Below, piece by piece: positions 32,094 through 40,169 of a stretch of 40,459 nt of DNA. This DNA comes from Geodermatophilus sp. DF01-2 (GTDB taxonomy: Bacteria; Actinomycetota; Actinomycetes; Mycobacteriales; Geodermatophilaceae). Made by a program: the position numbers and the translations under genes. The stretch is from assembly GCF_004571065.1 (NCBI RefSeq), contig NZ_SPQN01000032.1, positions 1-40,459 on the forward strand. Direction: 5' to 3'. The first letter of the stretch is position 1, and every line of letters begins with the position of its first letter. A model generated the notes under the pieces. It saw nothing but the letters and a program-made list of their open reading frames with translations. It did not search any database and was not told the origin of the DNA.

Positions 32094-33001
32094 CAGAAGT
32101 AGCCCTCCTTCTTCCGGTCCTCCATGGCGGCGTCGCTGACCTTGTCGTCACCGCGGGTCGCGCCCCGCTCGGTCATCCGGGTCACCGCGATCTCGGCGAT
32201 GACCTCCTCGACCGTGGTCGCCTCCGAGCGCACGGCGGCGGTGAGGTTCGCGTCGCCGACGGTGCGGTAGCGGACCGTCGCCCGGAACGGCTGCTCGCCG
32301 TCCTTCGGGCGGATGAACTCGTTGACCGCGTACAGCATCCCGTGCCGCTCGACGACCTCCCGCTCCTGGGCGAGGTACAGCGGCGGGATGGCGATCTGCT
32401 CGCGGGCGATGTACTGCCAGATGTCGAGCTCGGTCCAGTTCGACAGCGGGAAGACGCGGATCGACTCACCGAGGTGGATCCGGCCGTTGTACAGGTCCCA
32501 CAGCTCGGGACGCTGGTTCTTCGGGTCCCACTGGCCGAACTCGTCGCGGAAGGAGAAGACCCGCTCCTTGGCCCGGGCCTTGTCCTCGTCGCGCCGAGCC
32601 CCACCGAACAGTGCGGTGAAGCCGTGCTCCTCGACCGCGTCGAGCAGCACCGGGGTCTGGATGCGGTTGCGGGAGCCGTTCGGCTCCTCCTTCACCAGGC
32701 CCCTGGCGATCGCGTCGGGCACCGAGGCGACGATCAGCTGGACACCGAGCTCGGCGACCCGCTTGTCGCGGAACTCGAGCACGTCGGGGAAGTTCAGCCC
32801 GGTGTCGACGTGCATGACCGGGAAGGGGATGCGGGCCGGCGCGAACGCCTTGCGGGCCAGCTCCAGCATCACGATCGAGTCCTTGCCGCCGGAGAAGAGC
32901 AGCACCGGCCGCTCGAGCTCGGCGGCCACCTCGCGGATCACGTGGATGGACTCGGCCTCCAGCGTCTCCAGCTGGGAGAGCCGGTAGTCGGGGGTCGTCA
33001 C
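32093..33001 (-). CDS. cysD: Sulfate adenylyltransferase catalytic subunit CysD
   Basis: 302 residues, the usual CysD length. PP-loop of the ATP pyrophosphatase fold FSGGKDSIVML, then HVDTGLNFPDVLEFRD, FGGARRDEDKARAKERVFSFRDEFGQWDPKNQRPELWDLYN, and the typical C-terminus RMTERGATRGDD-KVSDAAMEDRKKEGYF. GTG 33001 has GAGGAGG 5 nt upstream; an in-frame ATG at 33085 would add 28 residues but lacks support and would be partly encoded by a GAGC-rich inverted repeat (33057-33078). First gene of the cysDN pair; cysQ lies 171 bp upstream on the same strand. Confidence 0.96.
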   Translation of the reverse strand: MTTPDYRLSQLETLEAESIHVIREVAAELERPVLLFSGGKDSIVMLELARKAFAPARIPFPVMHVDTGLNFPDVLEFRDKRVAELGVQLIVASVPDAIARGLVKEEPNGSRNRIQTPVLLDAVEEHGFTALFGGARRDEDKARAKERVFSFRDEFGQWDPKNQRPELWDLYNGRIHLGESIRVFPLSNWTELDIWQYIAREQIAIPPLYLAQEREVVERHGMLYAVNEFIRPKDGEQPFRATVRYRTVGDANLTAAVRSEATTVEEVIAEIAVTRMTERGATRGDDKVSDAAMEDRKKEGYF

Positions 33002-33172
33002 GCGTCCTCCTCGCCAGCGCTCGTCGGCCGCGTGCCGAGTCGTGCTGTGTCCATCGGTGAGCTCGCAAGCTCGCTCACGTGTCAAGGCTCCGGGGGCTCG
33101 GGGACAGGACTCGAACCAGCACCAACCGCACCGGCTCAGGGGAGATTCCCCGTACCAGTCTCCGCCACCGCC

Positions 33173-33922
33173 TCACCGCGACCGCTGTGACCCTGCTCGC
33201 ACCCCGGCGAGCAGCCGCTCGGCCAGCTCGGGGCGGCAGACCAGTAGGTCCGGCAGGGAGGGGTCGGGCTGGTTGTAGACCAGCGGCGAGCCGTCCAGCC
33301 GGACGGCGGTGAGCCCCGCGGCGCGGGCGACGGCGACCGGCGCGGCCGAGTCCCACTGGTACATGCCGCCCGCGTGCACGTAGGCGTCGACCTCGCCGCG
33401 CACGACGGCGGTGACCTTCCACCCCGCCGAACCCATCGGGACCAGCTCCGCGTCGAGGGCGGCCGCGGCGGTGGCGGCGACCTCCGGCGGGCGGGTGCGG
33501 CTCACCGCGATCCGCGGCCGGCCCCCACCGGAGGCCGGCACGGCGGGTGCCGGGTCGGTCGCCAGCACCTCGTCCAGTGCGGGGAGGGCGACCGCGGCGG
33601 CGACCAGCTCACCGGCCGACCACAGCGCCACGTGCACCGCCCAGTCCGGGCGCGGCACCTCGCCGTACTCGCGGGTGCCGTCGAGCGGGTCGACGATCCA
33701 CACCCGATCGGCCGCCAGCCGGCGGGGGTCGTCGACCGCCTCCTCGCTGAAGACGACGTCGTCCGCGCGGTGGTCGGCCAGCAACCCGGAGATGGCGGCC
33801 TGCGCGGCGGCGTCCCCGGCGTCGCCCAGGGCCCGGCCGGACAGCCGGCCCTCCTCGCGCAGCCCGGTCAGGACGGCGGCCGCCGCCCGCGCCGCCGCGG
33901 CCGCGACCTCGACGTCGGTCAC
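33173..33922 (-). CDS. cysQ: 3'(2'),5'-bisphosphate nucleotidase CysQ (inositol monophosphatase superfamily)
   Basis: 249 residues. Metal-site motifs of the superfamily: the SEEA segment (VVFSEEAVDD), WIVDPLDGTREYGE and the C-terminal MYQWDSAAPVAVARAAGL. CysQ hydrolyses 3'-phosphoadenosine 5'-phosphate left by PAPS use. The position next to cysDN favours this over inositol monophosphatase. GTG 33922 follows GGAGGAG and overlaps the thioesterase stop (GTGA). Confidence 0.87.
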   Translation of the reverse strand: MTDVEVAAAAARAAAAVLTGLREEGRLSGRALGDAGDAAAQAAISGLLADHRADDVVFSEEAVDDPRRLAADRVWIVDPLDGTREYGEVPRPDWAVHVALWSAGELVAAAVALPALDEVLATDPAPAVPASGGGRPRIAVSRTRPPEVAATAAAALDAELVPMGSAGWKVTAVVRGEVDAYVHAGGMYQWDSAAPVAVARAAGLTAVRLDGSPLVYNQPDPSLPDLLVCRPELAERLLAGVRAGSQRSR

Positions 33923-34632
33923 GGCTCCTCCGCCAGGGCCGTGGCGTCGGTCGGCCGTCCGGGCGGGGCGTGCCGGCCGGAGGCGTCGGTGATCGCGCCG
34001 AAGTAGTCGGCGCGCAGCTCCTCCCGCGGCATGACGAAGACGCCGCGGGCCTCCACCAGGGGCCGGTCGGGTGCCCCGGCGATGGCGATGGTCCCGGTGA
34101 CGACGCACCTGCGCCCCGCCGACTCGGTCACGCGCGCCCGCAACACCAGCGGCGTCGAGAGCGGCACCGGCCGCCGGTAGTCCAGCTCCAGGTGGACGGT
34201 CATGCCCCACAGCCCGGCGGCGATCGCGGCCGCGCCGAGGAGCTGGTCCATGAGCAGGCTGCTCATCCCGCCGTGCACGTAGCCGGGCGGGCCCTCGTAG
34301 GCCTGGCCGAGCGTGGCCTCGGCGACCACACCGCCCGCGGCCGGGCGGATCCGCAGCGGCGGGGCCAGGGCGCTGCCCACCCCGCTCACCGGGTTGTAGA
34401 CGCGGCGGAAGACCAGCGGGTCGTCGAGCGCGGGCAGCTGGGTCGGGGGCCGCTGCGTAACGGCCAGCCGCGTGGTGACCGCCCGGGCCTCGGCGGCCGC
34501 GGCGCGCAGCTCGGCGGCCGGGACGGTGGTGCGCACGGAGGCGTCCACCAGTTGCCGCAGGGCCGTGCCGAGCTCGGTCACCGCGGCCATCAGGTCGGCG
34601 TCGTAGGGCTGCCCGCCCGCGTCGGAGTGCAC
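33919..34632 (-). CDS. PaaI-type hotdog-fold thioesterase
   Basis: 237 residues. The C-terminal 130 residues show the hotdog pattern of PaaI/YbgC thioesterases: YEGPPGYVHGGMSSLLMDQLLGAAAIAAG with the helix-capping HGG, VHLELDYRRPVPLSTPLVLRARV and GRRCVVTGTI. The N-terminal 85 residues are helical and unassigned, as in several actinobacterial homologues. It would cleave an acyl-CoA; the substrate is unknown. GTG 34632 lacks a good ribosome-binding site; a later Met (residue 15) is an alternative. It is coupled to cysQ by a 4-nt overlap, though no functional link is evident. Confidence 0.85.
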   Translation of the reverse strand: MHSDAGGQPYDADLMAAVTELGTALRQLVDASVRTTVPAAELRAAAAEARAVTTRLAVTQRPPTQLPALDDPLVFRRVYNPVSGVGSALAPPLRIRPAAGGVVAEATLGQAYEGPPGYVHGGMSSLLMDQLLGAAAIAAGLWGMTVHLELDYRRPVPLSTPLVLRARVTESAGRRCVVTGTIAIAGAPDRPLVEARGVFVMPREELRADYFGAITDASGRHAPPGRPTDATALAEEP

Positions 34633-34661
34633 CCGCGGACGGTAACCAGCCGGTCGCCGGC

Positions 34662-36317
34662 TCAGGCTGCCGGGCCGTCCGGCACCGGGAGGACCGCCGC
34701 GCCGGGACCGGAGCGCGGCAGCCGCACGGTGAACGCCGCGCCCCGGCCCGGGGCGGTGTCCAGGTGCACGGTGCCCCCGTGCGCGGCGACCAGCGCGCTG
34801 ACGATGGCCAGCCCCAGCCCGGTGCCGCCCGCCGTCCGGGCGCGGGAGGGGTCGGCCCGGTAGAAGCGCTCGAACACCCGGGCGGCGTCCTCGGGTGCCA
34901 TGCCCGGCCCCTGGTCGGTCACCCGCAGCACGACGACGCCGCCGTCCTCGGCCGCCCCGTCACCCGGCCCGTCCCCCGGCGCCGGCTCGTCGGAGAGGCT
35001 CACCGTGACCGGCGCCGTCGGAGGCGTGTGCACGAGCGCGTTGGTGACCAGGTTGCCGACCACCTGGCGCAGCCGGGCCTCGTCGCCCAGCACCACCGGC
35101 ACCTCGCTGAGCGCCTCGTCCAGGTGCAGGCTGACCGGCCGGTCCGGCTGGACGGCGCGGGCGTCGTGGACGGCATCACCGGCGACCTCGGCCAGGTCCA
35201 CCGGGGTGATCGTCAGCGGACGCTGCTGGTCCAGCCGGGCCAGCTGCAGCAGGTCCTCGACCAGCACCCCCATGCGGGCGCCCTCGGACTCGATGCGCTG
35301 CATCAGCCGGGCGGTCTCCTCCGGGCTGCCCACCGCACCCTGCCGGTAGAGCTCGGCGAACCCGCGGATCGAGGTCAGCGGGGTGCGCAGCTCGTGGCTG
35401 GCGTCGGCGACGAACCGGCGCATCCGGGTCTCCGAGGCGCGGGCCTGCTCCTCGGAGGCCTGCTGCGCCCGGAAGCCGTGTTCGATGCGGGAGAGCATCC
35501 CGTTGAGCGCCGTCGCCAGCCGGCCCACCTCGGTGCGGTCGTTCCCCGCCGGTACCCGCTGGGACAGGTCGCCGGCGGCGATCGCGGCCGCCGTGCGCTC
35601 CACCTCGGTCAGCGGCCGCAGGCTGTTGCGGACCAGCACGTACGCGGCGGCCCCGAGGATGGTGAGCACCACCAGCCCGACGACGACCTCGATGGCGACG
35701 AGCCGGCCGATGACCCGCTCGTCACGCCCCAGGTCGCCCGCGGCCACGAGGGTGTAGCCGCTGCCGACGTCACGGGACACCATCTGCCAGTCGCCGTCCC
35801 GCGACCACGTCGGGCCGGGTCGTCCGTCGGACTCGCGGACCTCGTCGGTGACGTCCGGCAGGTCGCCGGCCCTCGGCGGCGGCGCGTAGACGACGGTCAC
35901 CTCGTCGGCGTCCGGCGCCAGGCAGCCGACGAAGTAGGAGGCGGGCACCCCACGGTCGACGCCGTCCAGGCAGGCGTCGAGCACCCGGGGGTCGGTCTGT
36001 GCCTCGTCGAGGACCTGCCGCAGCTCGTCCTCCTGCTGGCTCTCCAGGTACCCCTGGAGCATCCGCGTGGCGGCGACGCCCGTGGCGGTCAGCGCCAGGC
36101 CGACCAGCGCCACGATGAGTGCCACCAACGTGATCCGCAGCGGGAAGCGGGACATGCGGCTGCCCGCGCCGGGGACGGGCCGGCCCGTCACGACGCCACC
36201 GGTCGGCTCCCCCGGGACGTTCCGCTCCTCGCTCGCTGCGACACCGGTCGCCTCCGCGGTCGCTCCGGTCCTTCGCTCGCCGGCGCTCGCTGCGGTGCTC
36301 ACTCCCTGTCGGCTCAC
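34662..36317 (-). CDS. Sensor histidine kinase, PhoR-like
   Basis: 551 residues from GTG 36317, which overlaps the regulator stop by 4 nt. TM1 (about 62-84), extracytoplasmic sensor of about 120 residues, TM2 (about 207-229), HAMP, phospho-acceptor His308 in ADASHELRTPLTS, N-box NLVTNALVHT, DQGPGMAPED and GGTGLGLAIVSALV. The first 54 residues are low-complexity (TAASAGERRTGATAEATGVA) and encoded by GAGCGA-rich DNA; ATG 36155 (MSRFPLRITL) may be the ancestral start. A Gly/Asp-rich insert sits between N and G1 boxes. Cognate to the adjacent regulator. Confidence 0.92.
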   Translation of the reverse strand: MSRQGVSTAASAGERRTGATAEATGVAASEERNVPGEPTGGVVTGRPVPGAGSRMSRFPLRITLVALIVALVGLALTATGVAATRMLQGYLESQQEDELRQVLDEAQTDPRVLDACLDGVDRGVPASYFVGCLAPDADEVTVVYAPPPRAGDLPDVTDEVRESDGRPGPTWSRDGDWQMVSRDVGSGYTLVAAGDLGRDERVIGRLVAIEVVVGLVVLTILGAAAYVLVRNSLRPLTEVERTAAAIAAGDLSQRVPAGNDRTEVGRLATALNGMLSRIEHGFRAQQASEEQARASETRMRRFVADASHELRTPLTSIRGFAELYRQGAVGSPEETARLMQRIESEGARMGVLVEDLLQLARLDQQRPLTITPVDLAEVAGDAVHDARAVQPDRPVSLHLDEALSEVPVVLGDEARLRQVVGNLVTNALVHTPPTAPVTVSLSDEPAPGDGPGDGAAEDGGVVVLRVTDQGPGMAPEDAARVFERFYRADPSRARTAGGTGLGLAIVSALVAAHGGTVHLDTAPGRGAAFTVRLPRSGPGAAVLPVPDGPAA

Positions 36318-37069
36318 GTCCCGCGCGGCAGCCGCAGCGTGTAGCCCACGCCCCGGATGGTGTGCAGCAGCCGCGGCTCCGTCGTGTCGACCTTGCGGCG
36401 CAGGTAGGAGATGTAGGACTCGACGACGTTGGCGTCACCGTTGAAGTCGTAGTTCCACACGTGGTCCAGGATCTGCGCCTTGGACAGCACCCGGCCGGCG
36501 TTGGCCATCAGGTAGCGCAGCAGCTTGAACTCCGTCGGCGAGAGGCTGACCACCTGACCGGCCTTCACCACCTCGTGCGACTCCTCGTCGAGCTCGATGT
36601 CGGCGAAGGTCAGCCGCGGCGCGTCGGCGGGGCGCTGGGGTCCGGTGCTGCGGCGCAGCACCGCTCGGATGCGGGCGAGCACCTCGTCGAGGCTGAACGG
36701 CTTGGTGATGTAGTCGTCACCGCCCAGCGTCAGCCCGGACACCTTGTCCTCCGCGGCGTCGCGGGCGGTGAGGAACACCACCGGCGTGTGCCGGCCGCTC
36801 TCTCGCAACCGCCGTACCACACCGAAACCGTCGAGGCCCGGCATCATCACGTCGAGGACCAGCAGGTCGGGACGGAAGGACGCCGCCATGGCCAGCGCCT
36901 GCTGGCCGTCCGCGGCGGTGGCCACCTCGAAGCCGGCGTAGCGCAGGCTGGCCGAGAGCAGCTCGCGGATGTTGGGTTCGTCGTCCACCACGAGGAGACG
37001 CGCCTCCGGTGCTGAGCTCCTGCCGGTGCTGGTCACAGCACCTCCCGTCGAACGCGCTGCCGTCGTCAT
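36314..37069 (-). CDS. OmpR-family response regulator, PhoP-like
   Basis: 251 residues. Receiver with LLVVDDEPNIRELL, Asp73 in LLVLDVMMPGLDGFGV, FLTARD and DDYITKPFSLDEV; DNA-binding domain with TFADIELDEESHEVVKAGQVVSLSPTEF and LDHVWNYDFNGDANVVESYISYLRRKVD, very like Mycobacterium PhoP. PhoP there controls virulence lipids, pH and phosphate-related responses; function here is inference. ATG 37069 is used; GTG 37036, preceded by GGGAGG, is an alternative. The upstream region has CTGGAC twice at a 22-bp period (37103, 37125) and ACTCCT/AGGAGT arms, possible self-regulation sites. Confidence 0.93.
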   Translation of the reverse strand: MTTAARSTGGAVTSTGRSSAPEARLLVVDDEPNIRELLSASLRYAGFEVATAADGQQALAMAASFRPDLLVLDVMMPGLDGFGVVRRLRESGRHTPVVFLTARDAAEDKVSGLTLGGDDYITKPFSLDEVLARIRAVLRRSTGPQRPADAPRLTFADIELDEESHEVVKAGQVVSLSPTEFKLLRYLMANAGRVLSKAQILDHVWNYDFNGDANVVESYISYLRRKVDTTEPRLLHTIRGVGYTLRLPRGT

Positions 37070-37098
37070 GCTCCGAGGGTGCGGCCCCGGGCTGGAGC

Positions 37099-37130
37099 AC
37101 TCCTGGACACTTCCTGTGAGGAGTCTGGAC
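37099..37130. promoter_or_regulatory. Repeats upstream of the PhoP-like regulator
   Basis: CTGGAC recurs at 37103 and 37125 (22 bp, two helical turns), and ACTCCT (37099-37104) is inverted as AGGAGT (37119-37124). On the minus strand the same area reads TCACAGG, close to the TCACAGC half-site of mycobacterial PhoP. A candidate autoregulatory site. Confidence 0.35.
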
Positions 37131-37172
37131 GCCGGCCACCCGGTCGTGCTCGTCGGCCGGCTCCCGCGGACG

Positions 37173-38009
37173 TCAGCCGGCGGGCGCCATCGCCCGGCCG
37201 CGGCGCCAGTAGCCGATCGCGTGGTGCTGGACCCGGCCGAGCCCCCACCGTCCGCGCAGGTCGGCGCGGACGGCGCGCACGGCCGCCGACTCCGCGGCCA
37301 CCCAGGCGAAGAGGTCGTCGCCGGCCGGGCGGTCCAGCGCCGCGACGGCGTCGGCCAGCAACGTGCTCTCCCCGGGCGGGGTGCCGTCGCGGTGCAGCCA
37401 GCGCACCTGGACGCCCTCGGGGGCGGTCAGCGGCTGCTCCTCCGCGGCGTCGGCGACCTCCACCAGGGCCACCCCGCGGGTGGACGGCGCAGCCGTGGCC
37501 AGGATGCGGGTGATCGCCGGCAGGGCGGTCTCGTCGCCGGCCAGCAACAGCCACCCCGCCGGCCGGTCGCCCAGCGGGCCGCCACCGGCGGCGGCGATCA
37601 TCGCGCCGGGCCCGGCGGCGGCCGCCCACGCCGCCGCCGGACCGTCGCCGTGCAGCACGAAGTCGATCTCCACCTCACCGCGGTCGGCGTCCTGCCGGCG
37701 GGCGGTGTAGCTGCGCAGGCTCACGCCGTGCGAGCCGGGAGGCCAGACGATCCGCCCGTCCCGTGCCACGTCGGGCCAGCGCGGCGCCGGGTCGCCGACG
37801 CGCGGGACCAGCAGCGAGACGGTGGGTCCGGCCGCCGCGGCCGCGGCCGAGGTGGCCGAGAGCACGACGCGGCGCACGGAGGGCGTGACGTCCGTCACCG
37901 ACGTCACGGTGAGGACGTCGACCGGCCGGGTGGGGCCGGGAGGGGTCGGTGAGGAGGCGGCAGGACTGGAAGGTGCCGCCGCCGGTGGAGTCGCGTCGCT
38001 GAGGGGCAT
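37173..38009 (-). CDS. Siderophore-interacting protein (FAD-dependent ferric reductase family)
   Basis: 278 residues. The family layout is seen: a beta-barrel FAD-binding domain with SLRSYTARR (the RxYT FAD motif), the LLLAGDETALPAI nucleotide-domain strand, a WVAAESAAVRAVRADLRGRWGLG segment and the terminal GYWRRGRA. Members such as ViuB reduce iron in imported ferric siderophores. The first 28 residues are Pro/Ala/Ser-rich. ATG 38009. No siderophore receptor or transporter genes are adjacent, so its substrate is unknown. Confidence 0.87.
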   Translation of the reverse strand: MPLSDATPPAAAPSSPAASSPTPPGPTRPVDVLTVTSVTDVTPSVRRVVLSATSAAAAAAGPTVSLLVPRVGDPAPRWPDVARDGRIVWPPGSHGVSLRSYTARRQDADRGEVEIDFVLHGDGPAAAWAAAAGPGAMIAAAGGGPLGDRPAGWLLLAGDETALPAITRILATAAPSTRGVALVEVADAAEEQPLTAPEGVQVRWLHRDGTPPGESTLLADAVAALDRPAGDDLFAWVAAESAAVRAVRADLRGRWGLGRVQHHAIGYWRRGRAMAPAG

Positions 38010-38288
38010 GGCGGAGACAGCCTAGAGCGGGCCGACCCGGTCGACCCCGGGGGAATGGGGGCGACCGGGCCGGCGATCGAGGACGGGGGCGCGTCACCGT
38101 GGGTAGTCGCATCCGCCGCCCCGAACAGCAGCGATGGTGCGGCGCCCTCCGTCGACGAGAACGCTACGTGACGATCAGGCCCGCGTCAGTGCCCGCACGG
38201 GTGAATCCGACGTTCCGAACGGGTGATGTGTGCCGCGGGTGTGCGCCGGGCAGGGGCAGGGGACCGCGCCGAGCACCGGGAGGGCCAC

Positions 38289-38498
38289 GTGTCCGACGAG
38301 CTGAGGAAGGGTGACCACGTCACCTGGAAGAGCCACGGCCAGGAGGTCGAGGGCACCGTCAAGCGCAAGATCACCTCGGAGACGGAGGCGTCCGGGCGGA
38401 CGGTGAAGGCCAGCGAGGACGAGCCGCAGTACGAGGTCGAGAGCGACAAGACCGGCAAGACCGCGGTGCACAAGCCCGGCGCCCTGCACGAGAAGTGA
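38289..38498 (+). CDS. DUF2945 / HVA1-family small protein
   Basis: 69 residues: LRKGDHVTWKSHGQEVEGTVKRKITSETEASGRTVKASEDEPQYEVESDKTGKTAVHKPGAL is the complete DUF2945 (hypervirulence-associated, TUDOR-like) fold signature. GTG 38289 has GGGAGGG upstream. Cytosolic, basic. Function unknown; such proteins are often stress-expressed. It precedes the DUF2795 gene by 40 bp and is probably cotranscribed. No -10/-35 pair was convincing in the 279-bp divergent region upstream. Confidence 0.87.
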   Translation: MSDELRKGDHVTWKSHGQEVEGTVKRKITSETEASGRTVKASEDEPQYEVESDKTGKTAVHKPGALHEK

Positions 38499-38538
38499 CG
38501 GCGCACCAGCACAACGAGGCACCAGGAGAGGGGCGATC

Positions 38539-38970
38539 GTGAGCGAGACCGGAGACCAGTTCGCCGGGACGGCGGCCCGCAGCACCAAGCACAATCCCCG
38601 GCTCGACGAGGAACTCGAGCACGAGGTCCAGGGGATGCTCAAGGCCGAGCGAGGGACCCGCGCCGAGGAGTGGCGCGAGGTCGAGCCGCAGGCCGAGGGC
38701 GACCCCGACATCGACAGCGACCCCCAGGGCACGCTCGTCGGCGGCACCCCGGTGGGCATGGACGCCGACGCCGTGGTGCGCCGCGCCGAGCTGGCCCGGT
38801 GGCTGGACCGGGCCGATTTCCCGAGCGACGGGCCGGCCCTCGTCGAGGCGGCGCTGGACCACCGGGCGCCGGACGCGGTCGTCGACGAGCTGCGCCGCCT
38901 GCCGGAGGGCGAGACCTACGTGCGCATCGGCGACGTCGTCCGCGCCCTGGGGTACCCCACCGAGACCTGA
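38539..38970 (+). CDS. DUF2795-domain protein
   Basis: 143 residues. The C-terminal part, ELARWLDRADFPSDGPALVEAALDHRAPDAVVDELRRLPEGETYVRIGDVVRAL, matches DUF2795; the N-terminal 80 residues are acidic and disordered-looking (EDELEHEV-like and EVEPQAEGDPDIDSDPQ). GTG 38539 follows GGAGAGGGG. No enzymatic motif. The gene pair with DUF2945 suggests a shared stress or DNA/RNA-associated role, which is inference. Confidence 0.86.
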   Translation: MSETGDQFAGTAARSTKHNPRLDEELEHEVQGMLKAERGTRAEEWREVEPQAEGDPDIDSDPQGTLVGGTPVGMDADAVVRRAELARWLDRADFPSDGPALVEAALDHRAPDAVVDELRRLPEGETYVRIGDVVRALGYPTET

Positions 38971-38978
38971 GGGACGGC

Positions 38979-39010
38979 GGTCAGGAGCCGGTGCGCTCCG
39001 GCTCCTGACC
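38979..39010. terminator. Hairpin between convergent genes, overlapping a stop codon
   Basis: GGTCAGGAGCCGG and CCGGCTCCTGACC (13-bp perfect arms, 6-nt loop) lie 9 bp past the DUF2795 stop and contain the final codons and TGA of the minus-strand repeat protein. Probably a shared terminator. Confidence 0.72.
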
Positions 39011-39988
39011 GTCCGCTCCGGCGCGGTCGGCGGCCTCGCGTTCCTCGTCCTCCGCGACCTCCTCCGCCCCCCGCCGGCGGAACAGCCGGGAGCCGGGGAA
39101 CCCCTTCACCACGTGCCGCAGGTCTTGCATGGTGTCGAGCAGGTCGTGCACGTCGGTGGCCACCGAGCCCATCGACTCGATCACCGGCAGGATGTCTTCG
39201 TCGAGGTGGGTCATCAGCCGCGGCAGCCGGTCGATGAAGGTGACCACCGCCTCCACCTCGGCCGGGTCGACGCTGGCCGCAAGGCGACGCACCGACGGAG
39301 CCAGGGCCAGCAGCGGCTCCTCGAACACCTCGACCAGCGGGTCCATCCGACCGATCAGCTCTTCGGCCCGGCCCACCGCGCCGTCGGAGCGGGAGATGGT
39401 GTGCCCGACGGCGGTGATGGCCTCGTCGGAGCGGGAGATGGTGTGCCCGACGGCGGTGATGGCCTCGTCCGACCGGGAGATCGTGCGGCCCACCGCGGTG
39501 ATGGCGTCGTCGGACCGGGAGATCGTGCCCTCCACCGCGGTGATGGCGTCGTCGGACCGGGAGATCGTGCGGCCGACGGCGGTGATGGCCTCGTCGGAGC
39601 GGGAGATGGTGTGCCCGACGGCGGTGATGGCCTCGTCGGAGCGGGAGATGGTGTGCCCGGCGGCGATGATGGCTTCGTCGGCGCGCCGCTGGGTGGACTG
39701 CAGCCCGGAGATGGCCGCGTCGGCCTTCCGCTGGGTCTCGCCGACCGCGGCGATCATGGCATCCACACGGCGGCGGGTGCCCTCGACCGCGGAGACCTCG
39801 GCGTCCAGCCGCTCGACGAATCCTTCGGCCCGGTCGACGACGGTGGTCACCCGGTCGAGCAGCGACTCCACGCCGCCGACGACGGCGGTCAGCCGCGGGA
39901 CCAGGGCGAGGGCCTCGGCGACGCCGTCGCGGACGCCCTCCACCGCGGAGATCACGTCGGACGGGCCGGGGACGAACGGCAACTTCAT
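38981..39988 (-). CDS. Protein of 14-residue helical repeats, function unknown
   Basis: 335 residues from ATG 39988. After about 95 residues of helical sequence comes a run of 14-residue units of the type DEAITAVGHTISRS, seven of them nearly identical (encoded by 42-bp repeats at 39383-39676) with degenerate units on the N-terminal side at the same period. Two heptads per unit suggest an amphipathic or coiled-coil rod resembling apolipoprotein-type repeats. Then PLVEVFEEPLLALAPSVRRLAASVDPAEVEAVVTFIDRLPRLMTHLDEDILPVIESMGSVATDVHDLLDTMQDLRHVVKGFPGSRLFRRRG and an acidic/basic tail. No signal peptide or TM segment. Possibly a membrane-surface or envelope scaffold; function unknown. Confidence 0.85.
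   Translation of the reverse strand: MKLPFVPGPSDVISAVEGVRDGVAEALALVPRLTAVVGGVESLLDRVTTVVDRAEGFVERLDAEVSAVEGTRRRVDAMIAAVGETQRKADAAISGLQSTQRRADEAIIAAGHTISRSDEAITAVGHTISRSDEAITAVGRTISRSDDAITAVEGTISRSDDAITAVGRTISRSDEAITAVGHTISRSDEAITAVGHTISRSDGAVGRAEELIGRMDPLVEVFEEPLLALAPSVRRLAASVDPAEVEAVVTFIDRLPRLMTHLDEDILPVIESMGSVATDVHDLLDTMQDLRHVVKGFPGSRLFRRRGAEEVAEDEEREAADRAGADGQEPERTGS
39383..39676 (-). repeat. Seven tandem 42-bp repeats
   Basis: Units start at 39383, 39425, 39467, 39509, 39551, 39593 and 39635, each beginning GTCGGA or GTCCGA on the plus strand. Units 1, 2, 6 and 7 are nearly identical; 3-5 form a second type with ATCGTG. The 42-bp phase continues in weaker form from 39677 and 39719, showing an older repeat that was recently re-amplified. 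Confidence 0.93.
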
Positions 39989-40169
39989 CCCGCGGAGGCT
40001 ACGGGCGGCGGTCGGGTCCTGCCCGCCGGTCTCCGCGCGTCCGACCCGGAAGGGGCCGCCCCGACCGTATCCTGGGTAGCGACCCGACTGCGCAGCGGTA
40101 CTGCCGAGCGCGGCGCGGGAGCGACGGCGCCCGCCGGGGCGACAGTTCGACGATGGGAAGTCGGCACGG

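Noticed and set aside
33095..33165. Minus strand contains GGTTCGAGTCC, like a tRNA T-arm, upstream of cysD
   Set aside because: The T-stem does not pair well, no matching acceptor or anticodon arm is found at the right distance and no CCA end is present; not a tRNA, and too weak to claim an attachment site.
33002..33172. Possible SAM-type riboswitch leader before cysD
   Set aside because: The region has a short GGGGA/TCCCC hairpin but none of the conserved SAM riboswitch core sequences.
38095..38105. GGGTAG considered as a SigB/SigF -10 box for the DUF2945 gene
   Set aside because: No GTTT element occurs at 14-17 bp upstream.
39383..39676. Regular 42-bp repeats considered as a CRISPR array
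   Set aside because: There are no variable spacers; the repeats are contiguous and in frame within a protein gene.
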